NCBI GenBank assembly: GCA_001724265.1
Contig: MEDY01000265.1
Coordinates: 1 to 42,504, forward strand
Direction of reading: 5' to 3'
From: Rhizaria sp. SCN 62-66
Taxonomy: Eukaryota; Rhizaria, unplaced
Length of the DNA: 42,504 nucleotides
The position numbers and the translations under genes were made by a program. The notes beneath the pieces were generated by a model. That model saw only the letters and a program-made list of their open reading frames with translations, searched no databases and was not told the origin of the DNA. Every line of letters begins with the position of its first letter. The first letter of the stretch is position 1. Of the stretch, positions 1 to 9,900 are shown in pieces.

Positions 1-895
1 AATTAAAATGTTGTGCACGAACTCAAACACAATTTTACGACATACCTATCAAGATTTCGTCAATAACAGCAAACGGCCCAATTCGCGACCCCCGTGTAAC
101 TTTCGGGTGAAGAGAGAAAGTGCAAGGAGGGTTGACCGGGGGCCGAGCGCGTTTGTCCCGTTTATGGCCACATACACACCATAATGCACGTCTTTGATGT
201 TATTTTCTAACAGAAACGGGTCAGATATGTTTATTAAGGCGCTCAATTTTGTCCGCGCTTGAGCAAGGTCGCGTCTGTGGGGCCGTCTTGGCGGCCTGTC
301 ACCCACGTCGACAAGCATGCGCGCGTTCTTTGCGTCTGCATACCGCGACCCCTGATCCCCGCGGGGAAAATGTGTTGCGACAGCAGTTTGCATAGGGTAT
401 TCATACACAATATAGTAAATGTGTATTGGCTGGAACGCAACCTAAAGGTGTGTACGAACGATTCTACGCAAAGCTTGCCCGTTTTCCGCCCGTTCTCCAC
501 AAAAAGAAACTGCTGTAACCCTGCAACCCACGGTAAAGTGGAGTAAATCGTGGTTTTGGTCTATTGAAAGAGTCTAAGTAGCATATATACGGACCATACA
601 CAAAAAGAATACACTAGATTACAAGTGAACGAACGAAATACAACATTGTTCTGGACAGAAACAACCGTATTATTGCTCTTCCGCATGTGTTTCCGCAGAG
701 GTGTGGCCGTGCAAAAAGTGGCCGAAAGTGACTGTGCACTCGTCTATTTTTGGCTCATAAAGCAAAAATAGTTCAGCACAGCACAACCTGAGTCACACAC
801 TCAATCGAAGTTCATAAAAGCAGTCGCTTCATCTCGATCTATATACGTACTTTCATATATGTACAAGAAAAGACTCTTTTGGTGTCAAGTGATGT
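1..895. other. Gene-free left flank
   Basis: AT-rich sequence with no convincing coding region on either strand. The short open frames near 49-546 overlap one another on both strands, have no recognisable domains and no good splice sites. The right end (about 540-895) should include the 3' untranslated region and polyadenylation region of the leftward gene that stops at 896. Confidence 0.6.
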
Positions 896-1397
896 TCACT
901 CGCTGTCACTATCACCGTATGCCATCAGTAACGACAGCCCCCCTTTAGTCGCCGGAGTCGTTGAGCCTGCATTCGCACCAGTTGTTGTTGCGCTGCCACC
1001 GCTGCCGCTGTTACCCGTGTTACTTGTGTGTGTGTCAGCGTTTGCGCGATCGCCGTTCGAGGTGCTGCTCAAGTCGCCCGTAGCGCAGCCACCATTTGTA
1101 CTGGGGGCCGGCTGCTGTGGCTTCCTTTGCTCCTGCTGGCCGCTCGTCGTGCCGTCACTCGAGATCGCGTTCGATTGAGTGGCGCTTGCAGCAGGGGAGT
1201 GGGGCCGCTTCAGACTTGAACTCTGACTCGTTGCAGCATTGACAGCGCTGCTGCTGCTGGTAAGGCTATTCTTACTGTTATCGCTCGCGGCAACCTTCTT
1301 GACAACGGCGACCCTGTTCCTAACAGCGCCGGCCACGGCCGCAGCGCCAGCGCTGGAACCCGCGGCCACAGGTACGCTGGAGCTCCCGCTCGCACCT

Positions 1398-1429
<32 letters not shown>

Positions 1430-2093
1430 CAAAGCGGCAGCAATGCTTGCGCTGTCATCATTGTCAGCGTTGTCGATTCCACCAGTGCGGATGCTGTTGC
1501 TGTTGTTCTCGCCAACAGCGCTGTTAACACCGTTGTGCGCCACCGCGCTCGAGTTCGCGCCGAGCCCGGACGCCGCAGCGCCCGCGCCTGACGAGGCGGT
1601 CGCAGTGAGGGCGCGCGCGTGCGTCAGTTTGGCGAGCTCGAATGCGCGACCATCATCCTCTTCCAGCTCCTGCGCCTGCGCCCGGCGGCGCGCGCGCTCC
1701 TCCTCCTGCTGGTCGAGGAAGTCGGCCTCGTCCTCATCGAGCGCGGCGGGCGGCCGGTGGCGGGTGCGCTCGCGGGCCTCGGCCTCGGCCTCCTCGCGCC
1801 GCGTCGCCAGCTGCGCCGCCAAAGACACGCCGGCGCCGGCGCTGCGGCCCGCGGCGGTGCTGAGCGCTGGAAACAGCAAAATACATGTGCGAGTGAAGTT
1901 TCAGAGAAAAAAATAGTGATTGTGAGGCAAGCGAGAGCGGGGGAGGGTAGCGTGTCAGGAAGAGAGAGTTGTGAAAAGCAAGAGGAAAGCAGGCTGGGTA
2001 CGGACTGGTAGTGTTTGCTGTGGGGTCAAAAGTCTCTGTCTCGGTGTAGCCAAGACCGTCAGAAGTGACGGTGGCACCGACGACAAACTGCAT
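896..2093 (-). CDS. PSME3IP1: NIP30/FAM192A (PSME3-interacting protein) family protein
   Basis: Two exons: 2006-2093 and 896-1866, joined across a 139-bp intron with donor GTCCGT and acceptor TTTCCAG (phase 1), giving 352 residues. The NIP30 domain lies at about residues 44-110. Its core, RHRPPAALDEDEADFL (about 65-80), closely matches the plant/animal family signature (H/K-RPPKALDEDETEFL) and is followed by a charged helix rich in Glu and Arg. The far C-terminus, GLSLLMAYGDSDSE, matches the conserved Gly-Leu-x-Ala-Tyr-acidic ending of the family. The middle is low complexity, with poly-Ala and Ser/Asn runs. In animals this nuclear protein binds the proteasome activator PA28-gamma; that role is inferred here from family membership. 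The exon-1 residues (MQFVVGATVTSDG...) are less certain, because two earlier GT sites in the same phase also exist. It is divergent from ELOF1 and stops with TGA. Confidence 0.72.
1399..1430. repeat. GGC/GCC triplet run (poly-Ala codons)
   Basis: A nearly pure GGC tract on the + strand that reads as poly-alanine on the minus strand, inside the disordered middle of the NIP30-family protein. It is typical of the codon-repeat expansions in this window. Confidence 0.8.
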
Positions 2094-2406
2094 TGCGTAA
2101 CTGTGTATGCACGAGCAAGTGGGAGGGTGCGGCTACGCAACTGATTGAGTCGAAGGTTGAAAATGAAGTAAGATAAGGCCATAGATCAACGTCTCTAAGA
2201 GTACCTTTAAAGTATAACAACGAAATACACGTTTAAATACAGGTCCACGAAGCATTGATGCAGCTAGACGGGTGAACAGTGTGTTTAATCAATAGTGTTT
2301 GAAATGGCTCGCCGATCTTTCGGCGCGCAAAGGCAATGGATGAGGAGCGCCACTTGCATCACAATGTGTGCCGTTATCTGATCGACGACAAGTTCCAGAG
2401 CAGAAC
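2094..2406. promoter_or_regulatory. Divergent promoter region NIP30 / ELOF1
   Basis: About 313 bp of AT-rich sequence between two head-to-head start codons (2093 on minus, 2407 on plus). It must contain both promoters and 5' leaders. I see no TATA box or other element I could name with confidence. Confidence 0.5.
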
Positions 2407-3422
2407 ATGGGTAAGCGCAAGAGTAAGGTACGTTTATCCCGTTAATAAGATCTTCGGGATCGTGCGTCTCGCCATTTCTGTACTCCTTTTGTTCCTTCAC
2501 CGACCCTAGACTCGTTCGCCCTCCACCTGCTCTGGCTAGGTGCTGTCCAGAGCTCCCCTCTCATTTTTTCATCATTTTTTTCCTCTGAACCTACTGCCGC
2601 GACTGTGTCATCCTGCCTGGTGTTTTTTTTTGACGTACACAGGTTAAGGTCGTCGCCAAGAAGAAGATTTCCGTGGCGACCGTGTTCGACTGCATCTTCT
2701 GCGACGACACCCAGGTCGTCGAGGTCTCGATCAAGAAGATGACCGCACTTCTCCGCTGCCGCTCCTGCCACACCGCGTTTGAGATGCCCGCCAACAACCT
2801 CACGCGCCCCATCGACGTCTACAACCGTTGGTTCGACCAGGCGAACGAGATCAACGAGCGCGCGGCGCTCGAAGCCACCGGCGGCCGCTCGATCGACTCG
2901 GCCGCCGCCGCCGTCGCCGCGCGCGCCGCGGCCGCTGCGGCGCTGCGCAAGCAGGCCGAGGACGAGTTCGTTGTCGACGGCAGCGGCGACGACGACGACG
3001 AGAAGGACGAAGAGGAGGAGGAGGCCGTGAGCGCGAAGGTGAAGCGCTCCAAGCCCGCGCCCGCCGCCGCCGCGGGCAAGGGCAGCGGCGACGACGTTAA
3101 GGTCAAGCGCGAGGCCGCTGCCGCCGCCGCCGCCGCCGCCGCCGCTAACCCCAAGTCCGAGGCCGTCGCTGCCCCTGCGCCTGCCCCCAGCTCCAGCTCC
3201 AGCGCCGGTGCGGGCGCTGCGATCGAGGACGAGGAGTGGGAGCATATCGACAAGGCGTCTGTGCCCCCTGCCTCGGCCGCTGCCGCCGCCGCTGCGCCCG
3301 CTGGTAAGGCCGACGTCGAGGATGAGGCCGACGCCGAGGCTGACACTGTGACTGTGAAGACTGAGGGTGTGAAGAGTGAGGCTGTGGTGGTTGGCCGCCA
3401 GGTTGATGAGGATGAGGAGTAA
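2407..3422 (+). CDS. ELOF1: Transcription elongation factor 1 (Elf1/ELOF1) with long acidic tail
   Basis: Exon 1 (2407-2427) encodes only MGKRKSK. A 215-bp intron (GTACGT donor, CAG acceptor) precedes exon 2 (2643-3422), giving 266 residues. The basic N-terminus is the family hallmark. Two zinc-binding pairs follow, C24-x2-C27 and C46-x2-C49, then the conserved segment PIDVYNRWFD (63-72). ELOF1 is a small zinc-ribbon protein that travels with RNA polymerase II on chromatin and aids elongation and transcription-coupled repair (family knowledge). Typical homologues have about 80-120 residues. Here the domain ends near residue 80 and about 185 further residues of Ala-, Lys- and Glu/Asp-rich low complexity follow. 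Starting at the ATG of exon 1 restores the universally conserved MG-K/R-RKSK start. Stop is TAA. A polyadenylation-like AATAAA lies 30 bases downstream. Confidence 0.93.
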
Positions 3423-3452
3423 ATACGCAGAATTAACGAGATATATCTATAA

Positions 3453-3458
3453 ATAAAG
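3453..3458 (+). terminator. AATAAA polyadenylation signal of ELOF1
   Basis: AATAAA about 30 bases after the ELOF1 TAA stop, in AT-rich sequence. This is a plausible poly(A) signal, judged from motif and position only. Confidence 0.45.
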
Positions 3459-3638
3459 GATACCATACATATACCAACGGGAAAACACGCATATACTTCG
3501 TATATTGTTGAATATACAGCAATACAGCAAAGTTACAGTTTGACTGTACAGTCATTACAGTAACAAGCTTTGAGTTGATGGCATTGCATCAAGACCTTGA
3601 AGATAGAAACACATGCAGATTCGACTAGTATTTTTTGC

Positions 3639-3663
3639 TTTATTTCAATCTGGCCAATTTATT
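3639..3663 (-). terminator. Two AATAAA signals for the leftward TTLL12-like gene
   Basis: TTTATT occurs on the + strand at 3639-3644 and 3658-3663, that is AATAAA on the minus strand 140-160 bases past the TGA at 3801. These are candidate poly(A) signals. Confidence 0.4.
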
Positions 3664-3800
3664 TAAACCATACACGTAAACAAAGCTATCTTGTGATATT
3701 TCAACAGTAATATGTGTCCCGCACAGAGCAACTCAGCTTAACTTGTGGCGACTTGCTCACAGTCCAGTGACTCGTTGCTTGCGTGCTTGCTCCTCTGCAT

Positions 3801-5760
3801 TCACGCAAAGGGGTTCTTGATGGCGCCCTTCTGCGCCTGGTAGCACACGCCGCCGACGGGAACGTCTTTGTCAGCCCACATGAGCGTCACCGACACGCCC
3901 TTGACGGTCATCAGCATCAACGGCTCCACCTTGAAGTTGGGCTCGGTAGCGAAGCCGACGGCGCAGGCCACCTCGTCGGGCACGTAGTAGAGGCGCGTAA
4001 TCTCGTCCGGGTGCAGCGGGCCCGTGTAGGGCGAGTTGGGACCGCGGGGGGCCGCGGTCATCATCATGCCGGCGTAGCCGCCCTGGGGGGGAGGGAGAAA
4101 ATAATAAAAACCAAGATATCGGATGATATATGTAAGATCCCATGACAATCAAAGATATCAATTATTATCTAAGAAATATATAATATCACATTTTTGAACT
4201 GAAGACACTATCTATATGTTCTTAAGTTGTTTTGTGAGGCATACCTGGAACATGACGTGGATGAGGGCGAGGATGCGCTGCAGCTGCTTCTCCTGCTCCG
4301 TCTCCGGGTCCTTAGCAGCGGCATCACGCGCTTCGCGGGCCTTTTCCTCCGCAGCGGCTTTGGCGGCAGCCTCGGCCTCGGCCTTGGCGGCGGCGTCGGC
4401 CTCAGCCTTGGCGGCAGCCTTGGCCTCGGCCGTCTGAGGCGCAGTGGCGTCGGCGCCGGTGAAACGAGCCTCAACCTGGATAACCATCGGTTAGCAAACA
4501 AAAACAATCAACATGCGATGAATACCGTCAAAAATGTGAGCTCCCACATGAGAAATAAACCATCGTTCAAACTCGTGAAAAAAAATACTCGCAGTTACGG
4601 GTGAGACGACCGATGACTTCGTTCCGCTCGTATATTGCATGCGTATATGTCAGTGCATGTATACGTACCTCCTTGGCCATGGCTTCCTGCTCGGCTTGCT
4701 CCTCGGTCTTGGGCCCGCACAGCGCGAGGGCCTCGACAAGGTCGTTCTGCGTCTGCAGCAGCGCGGCGCGCGCCTGGCTCTCACTCGCGCCAGTCTGCTC
4801 CGTGATAATCGTCACCATCAGCGGGTCGGCCTGCAGAGGAGGGAAGTGGCAAAACAACAAATAGACACACAGATAACGTTGTGAGAACAGAGAAAGAAAC
4901 CCGTGAGACTAATAGACATCACCAAGCCAACACATGAGAATCAGTGAACATTGAGTTCCAAGAGGGCCACTTAAGTTTGTTTGCGCTTAGAGAGCGGGTA
5001 CGTACCTCCTCGTGGGAGCCGACGGCGGCAGCGGCAGCGGCGCGGTTGGCCTCGGCCGTGGCTTTCTCATGCTCCGCCTTCGCGGCGGCCTCGGCCTTGG
5101 CCTTCTTGGCGGCGGCGGCCTCCTCGGGGGTCTGGATGAGCGAGTCCATGTCGAACACGGCCCAGAGGTACGCGAAGAGATCCTTGTTGTCCTGCAGCTT
5201 CGCGATCATCTGCTCCTTAGTCGCCACGAAGGGGTGCGCGGCGAGCCACACGTCAGCCCAGCGGCGCAGCGGCACGGCAGCCTTGAGCTCGGAACCCGAC
5301 GACGCGGCCGGGGTGATAGTGAAGGTGTTCTCCTGGACCGCGTATTTGCCCTCGTAGAGCTTGCGGTGCACAACCTTCCAGAGGTACTTGGGCAGCTTGA
5401 TCGCCTCGAATTGCGCCTGGAGAGCGGAACATGGCAGAACAGAGAAAGCACGTGAAAAATAGGAGGGGATTGAATAAGCACAAGGATTATTGAAGAGAGA
5501 TGTCGGTGCTTAGAACCAAAAGCAAGGTATATAGATTAGAATGATCAAATGTATGCGGGAGTCTCGTCGCATTACGATACGACTTGATACACGCAAGATA
5601 TCCCTGTTCAAAGGATACTGGTCATGGAGAGAATGAAGTTGGAGCGGCAACGGACCTGGTGCGCCTCGATGAAGGCTTGCAAAGAGTGGGCCTTGTCGTA
5701 CTCGGCGCGCTCCTCGGCGGTGAGAGTGGAGAGATCCACGTTGGTGAGCGGGGCAGACAT
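3801..5760 (-). CDS. TTLL12 N-terminal (SET-like) module protein with UBA-like insertion, no TTL domain
   Basis: Five exons, all joined in phase 0: 5656-5760, 5006-5416, 4669-4830, 4245-4475 and 3801-4082, giving 396 residues. Donors are GTCCGT, GTACGT, GTACGT and GTATGC. Residues about 28-75 (FIEAH...LPKYLWKVVHRKLYEG...F) and 95-130 (DVWLAAHPF...LWAVFDMD) resemble the N-terminus of TTLL12. The last exon resembles the end of the TTLL12 SET-like domain: LYYVPDE (334-340), PNF (351-353) and TLMWADKDVPVGG (369-381). The usual Gly-Glu-Glu of that last motif is changed to Gly-Gly-Val. Exon 3 (173-226) encodes a short UBA-like helix bundle of the NAC-alpha type (residues 173-210), flanked by Ala/Glu/Lys-rich helices. 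The protein ends before any ATP-grasp ligase domain. In TTLL12 the module accompanies a tubulin-ligase-like domain; here function is unknown. Homology is from remembered family patterns. Confidence 0.6.
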
Positions 5761-6905
5761 CAGGAAGTGTCGGCTGTAGTGACGTTGGCGTCGAACGGAG
5801 CACAGGCGTGAGGTGATAAATGAGAGGGAAAAGTTGTGTTGGGAAAGCGGTGAGTATACGGGCACGGTGGCTCTTCTTTGGAGTGCAGAATAATGAGCTA
5901 CCAGAGCACCGTAAATCTGGTCCCATAGTTGAGCTATGCTCTAAAAAAACGAAATTCCGCTGAGATAAATAACAATCCCGGAGGGTCTTCATGGACGGAC
6001 TGTTCCCGAACGTGACCCAACCACAGTCCGGCTTGTGGTGGCCAGATAAGGGCAACCAAGGGAACCAAACTGCGCTTTCTGCTCTGTGATAGGAATAACG
6101 GTCAAGAGAAGCTAAAAAGTGCACAAAAGCAAGAAACGTCCTATTTATAACTTTTATTTGAACTTTGAATTGGTTCAACAACAACTAGATCGTCGATTCA
6201 GTGCGTGATATTCTCTCCGAACAGGTTCTATGCCGATCATCACAGTTGTTCTATTATAACCGAGTCAAAGAGGCATAATGTGTGCTTGTTTCAAAGTACA
6301 AGCGCGTGCTTATGATCTAAAACGAGGCACCAAATTGTATTTTAGTTCAATTTTTGAAGGCATGCCGTAAATGCTCGGAGAACTGAGAGAAACTGTGTCG
6401 CCTACGTTCAATCTCTGGTAACTCCAAATGCATATTCATGCATCCGAAGGCCTTAACATCGACATATTGAAGTAAAACCAAGGTTGCGAAAAGAACTCCA
6501 CTTGATTTATACTATATATATGATTTTTTCTTAAAGACTTTCGCTTCGCTCCGAAAAGCCGTGGGGGAGCCGGACGTCGGGCATTAGTTAGCAACGTCGA
6601 GATGGCCTGGTGTGGACGACTCTAAGTTGTTGAAACAAGTTTGGACAAATCATCATCGCCAACGTGGAATTTGCAGAACTTACGACGAGGCATATAATCT
6701 CTGTTGTATTACCCAAATTTTAAAACTTTTTGGTGACGCGATATAGATCTTGAACAGCCAAGTCGCACTTCCAGTCGCACTTTGGTGAGCGCCCCAATCC
6801 CACTCCTTTTCCAGCATTCTACCACTTTATGATCTTACACTCACAACCAATTGCCTTGTTTTCCATCAACGTTCTTGGTTTCGTCTTATTTTGCCAGACT
6901 TTTTA
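5761..6905. promoter_or_regulatory. Divergent intergenic region, TTLL12-like / ABCG
   Basis: About 1.1 kb between two head-to-head start codons. The first ~130 bases are a pyrimidine-rich leader when read toward the leftward gene. The right end contains TTATTTTGCCAG (6885-6896), a good 3' splice acceptor just upstream of the ABCG ATG, so that gene may have a 5'-UTR intron. Between them I see no conserved ORF, tRNA or other RNA gene. Confidence 0.5.
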
Positions 6906-9900
6906 ATGTCGTCCAAACCTCTTAGCGACGACACCAACACCCCGCCGGACACGTCTGGCGGTGGTGATGTTGCCACTGATACTTCAGTTCCCGTTCCTGT
7001 TACCACTGAGGCTACTCCTGCTGCAACTGTTGATGCTCATGATGACACTGCCCCCGTTCCCAGCAGCACCTCTGCGAAGTTGGATTCTGCTCCTGCGGCA
7101 ACGGCCGCTCCCGCAACTGCTGCAAAGAACACTCGCAACAGCGAGGAGGAAGAGGAGGACGGTGCGATCGAGATGGCTCCTCTTGGCAACAAGCAGTCCA
7201 AAAACGATAACAATAACTCAAACGCTACTGCCGTTGCAAACACGAGCACTGCGCTTGTTCCTGGTTTCGCTGCTGCTGCACCCGCGCAGGTTCTTCCTGA
7301 CCTGACGATTGCATATTGCAGCGCCAGCGTCAGCATTAACGTCACCCGCGCTTCCCAGGAAGTCCAGACAGTCTTTTCGCCTTTCGTCAACGTCTTCTCT
7401 GCCGCATACTCCGCGATCACCGGCCGCGGCGCGCACAGCAAGGAGACCTTTTACCGCGTCCACAACGCTACCGGCCGCATCAAGCCGGGCACGATGACCA
7501 TGGTGCTGGCCCCTCCCGGCCAAGGCAAGTCCTCCTTCCTCCGCATGCTGGCCCAACGCCTGCCTCTAGACGAGAACACGCCGAACCCCAACGTCGACTC
7601 CGAGTCCGCCCACGCTAACAGCGTTGTCGAGGACGCCGGCGCGTGCGGCGTGCGCTACAACGGGCTGTCGGCCCCGCAGGCCGAGGCTCAGGGCTGCTCC
7701 GTGCGCCGCCTGTGCCACTTCGTGGAGCAGGTTGACGAGCATCTGCCGCTGCTCACGGTCCGCGAAACGCTCGACTTCGCGAACCGGTGCACGTCGGCCA
7801 CGCCCAGCACGGCGCGCGTGGACCAGGTGATCGCGCTACTGGGGCTCGAGGAGTGCGAAAACACCATCCTGGGCAATGCGCTCATCCGCGGCGTGTCGGG
7901 CGGCCAGAAGCGCCGCGTGACCGTGGGCGAGATGCTCGTCGGCGACGCGCGCGCCGTGTTTCTGGACGAGTACAGCAACGGGCTCGACACTGCGACCGCG
8001 GAGGACCTCACGCGCGGGCTGCGGGCGTGGACCCGCGCCACCAACGGGTCCGTGGTCACCACGCTGCAGCAGCCGACACCCGGTCTCTTCGCGTGCTACG
8101 ACGAAATCATCATCCTCAACAACTCCGAGGTGCTGTACCACGGCCCGCGCGTTGATGTTGTGCCTTTTTTTGCGTCGATGGGGTTTAAGTGCCCCGACGA
8201 CGTCGACGTGTGCGACTTCGTCATCGATTGCGTGTCGCAGCCGCGCACCGCGCTGCAGCGCCTCCAGCTCCACTCTAAGCGCCAGCGCCGGAACAAGGCC
8301 AAGGCCAAGGCCAAGGGCGCCAACACGGGCAAGTATACTGCCGCCGTCGCCGCCGCCGCCGCCGCCGCTGATGGCGACGACGATGACGACGACGAAGACA
8401 AGGACAAGGGCGTGCAGAGCTCGCTGGGCCTGCTGGCCTACGCTCCCGCGCCCTGCGTGACGTCGGCGCTTATGGTGGCTCACTACCAGAGCACCGTCTT
8501 CTACTGGCGGCAGCTCAACGACATCAAGCCCTACTTCACCGGCGTCGCGGTCGCCGACACGCACCCGTCCCTCGAGCATGCCAACAACAACAACAACCGC
8601 GCAGTTGTCGAGGTCAACAGCGCGCGTGCTGCTGCTGCTGCTGCTGCGCCCCTGGGCATCAACTCGCTGCTGTTGCCTCTCAACGAGGACGCTCTTAGCA
8701 AGGCGCACGCCAACGCCGCGACCCACAAGCCCGCGGCCGACGCCGACGCCGGCGAGCACGTTTTCACCAGTTTGCGCGGCGCGCCCGTCAGCGAGGCCAC
8801 GAAGCGTTTCTCCACGGGCTACCGGCAACCCGTGTCGAGCCTACTGGGCATGGTGCTCAAGCGCCAGGGCCAGATCGTCGTCCGCAACAAGGGCCTCATC
8901 ATGCCGCGCCTCATGCAGGCCGTCGTGATGGGCCTCATCAACGGCTCCCTCTACTGGCAGATCCCGCCCGAGTCGTTTTTTCTCCGCACGGCCGTGCTGC
9001 TCATCGCCATCGCGCAGGTCGGCTTTGCGAACATGGTCGAGATGCCCATTTCCGTTCAGAACACCCGTATCGTCTACCGCCAGTCGGCCTCTGGCTTCTA
9101 CCCGCCGTACCTGTACATCATCGCAGCCAGCATCATGTCAATCCCGCTGTTCGCCGCCGAGTGTCTGCTGTTGGCCTCCGTCATGTACTGGATGTCCGGC
9201 TGCTACCCGGGCGGCGCCGAGTTCATGACCTTCTATTGCCTTCTCCTCGTTCAGTCCTTTAACATCGCCATTCTCTTCCGCTTCCTCGCCTCCTCGGTCA
9301 AGAACGAGGCCGCCGCGCAGTCCATCGCCGGTCCCATCGTCGGTATCTGCATGCTTCTCGCCGGTTTCTTCGTCAACGAATCGGCCATGCCCATCTTCAT
9401 GCGCTGGCTGCTCTGGCTTTCGCCCTTCAACTGGACGCTCCGTGCTCTCACTAACAACGAGTTCCTATCGGCGCGCTACGATGACATCTCGGACACCGGC
9501 ATGCGCGTCGGCAACCTCTACCTCAAAACGCTGCAGATCCGCATTGGCTACGAGTGGATTGGTTACGCCGTTCTCTTCCTGTTTGGACTTGCTTTCATCT
9601 TCATTATTGGCCACGCTATCATCTCTTGGCGCCCCTACTATGAGGCCAGCATCGGCACTCGGTACGCTTCACAACATCTTAGATATATCTCCATCACGAT
9701 TCATTAAAGCTTATTGTAACATTTTTTTGCGGTGTATTTACGTTGCATAATATGTATAATTTATATTTCATTACTTAAAGCTCATAGCTCTCTTTATTTG
9801 CCCTTGTTTTGATCTTCGCAGCCGCGTCGAGGAGGCTGAGGTGCTGGCGACCCAGCAGGAGCAGGAGCAGGAGCAGCAGGAGCAGGCCGCGCGCGAGCAG

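Larger units (their letters stand above)
3423..3800. other. Convergent 3' region between ELOF1 and the TTLL12-like gene
   Basis: 378 bp of AT-rich sequence between two converging stop codons. It holds poly(A)-like hexamers for both strands and no open frame of interest. Confidence 0.6.

Noticed and set aside
49-546. Short ORFs in the left flank (49-408, 243-500, 259-546)
   Set aside because: Overlapping on both strands, no domain, no supporting splice sites or composition change.
1239-1916. + strand frames opposite the NIP30-family gene, and - strand frame 2442-3245 opposite ELOF1
   Set aside because: Low-complexity antisense shadows; the genuine products have conserved family motifs.
6535-6600. 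Small hairpin around CTTTCGCTTCGCTCCGAAAAG in the ABCG upstream region
   Set aside because: Short stem only; no box motifs of any RNA gene family and no second supporting signal.
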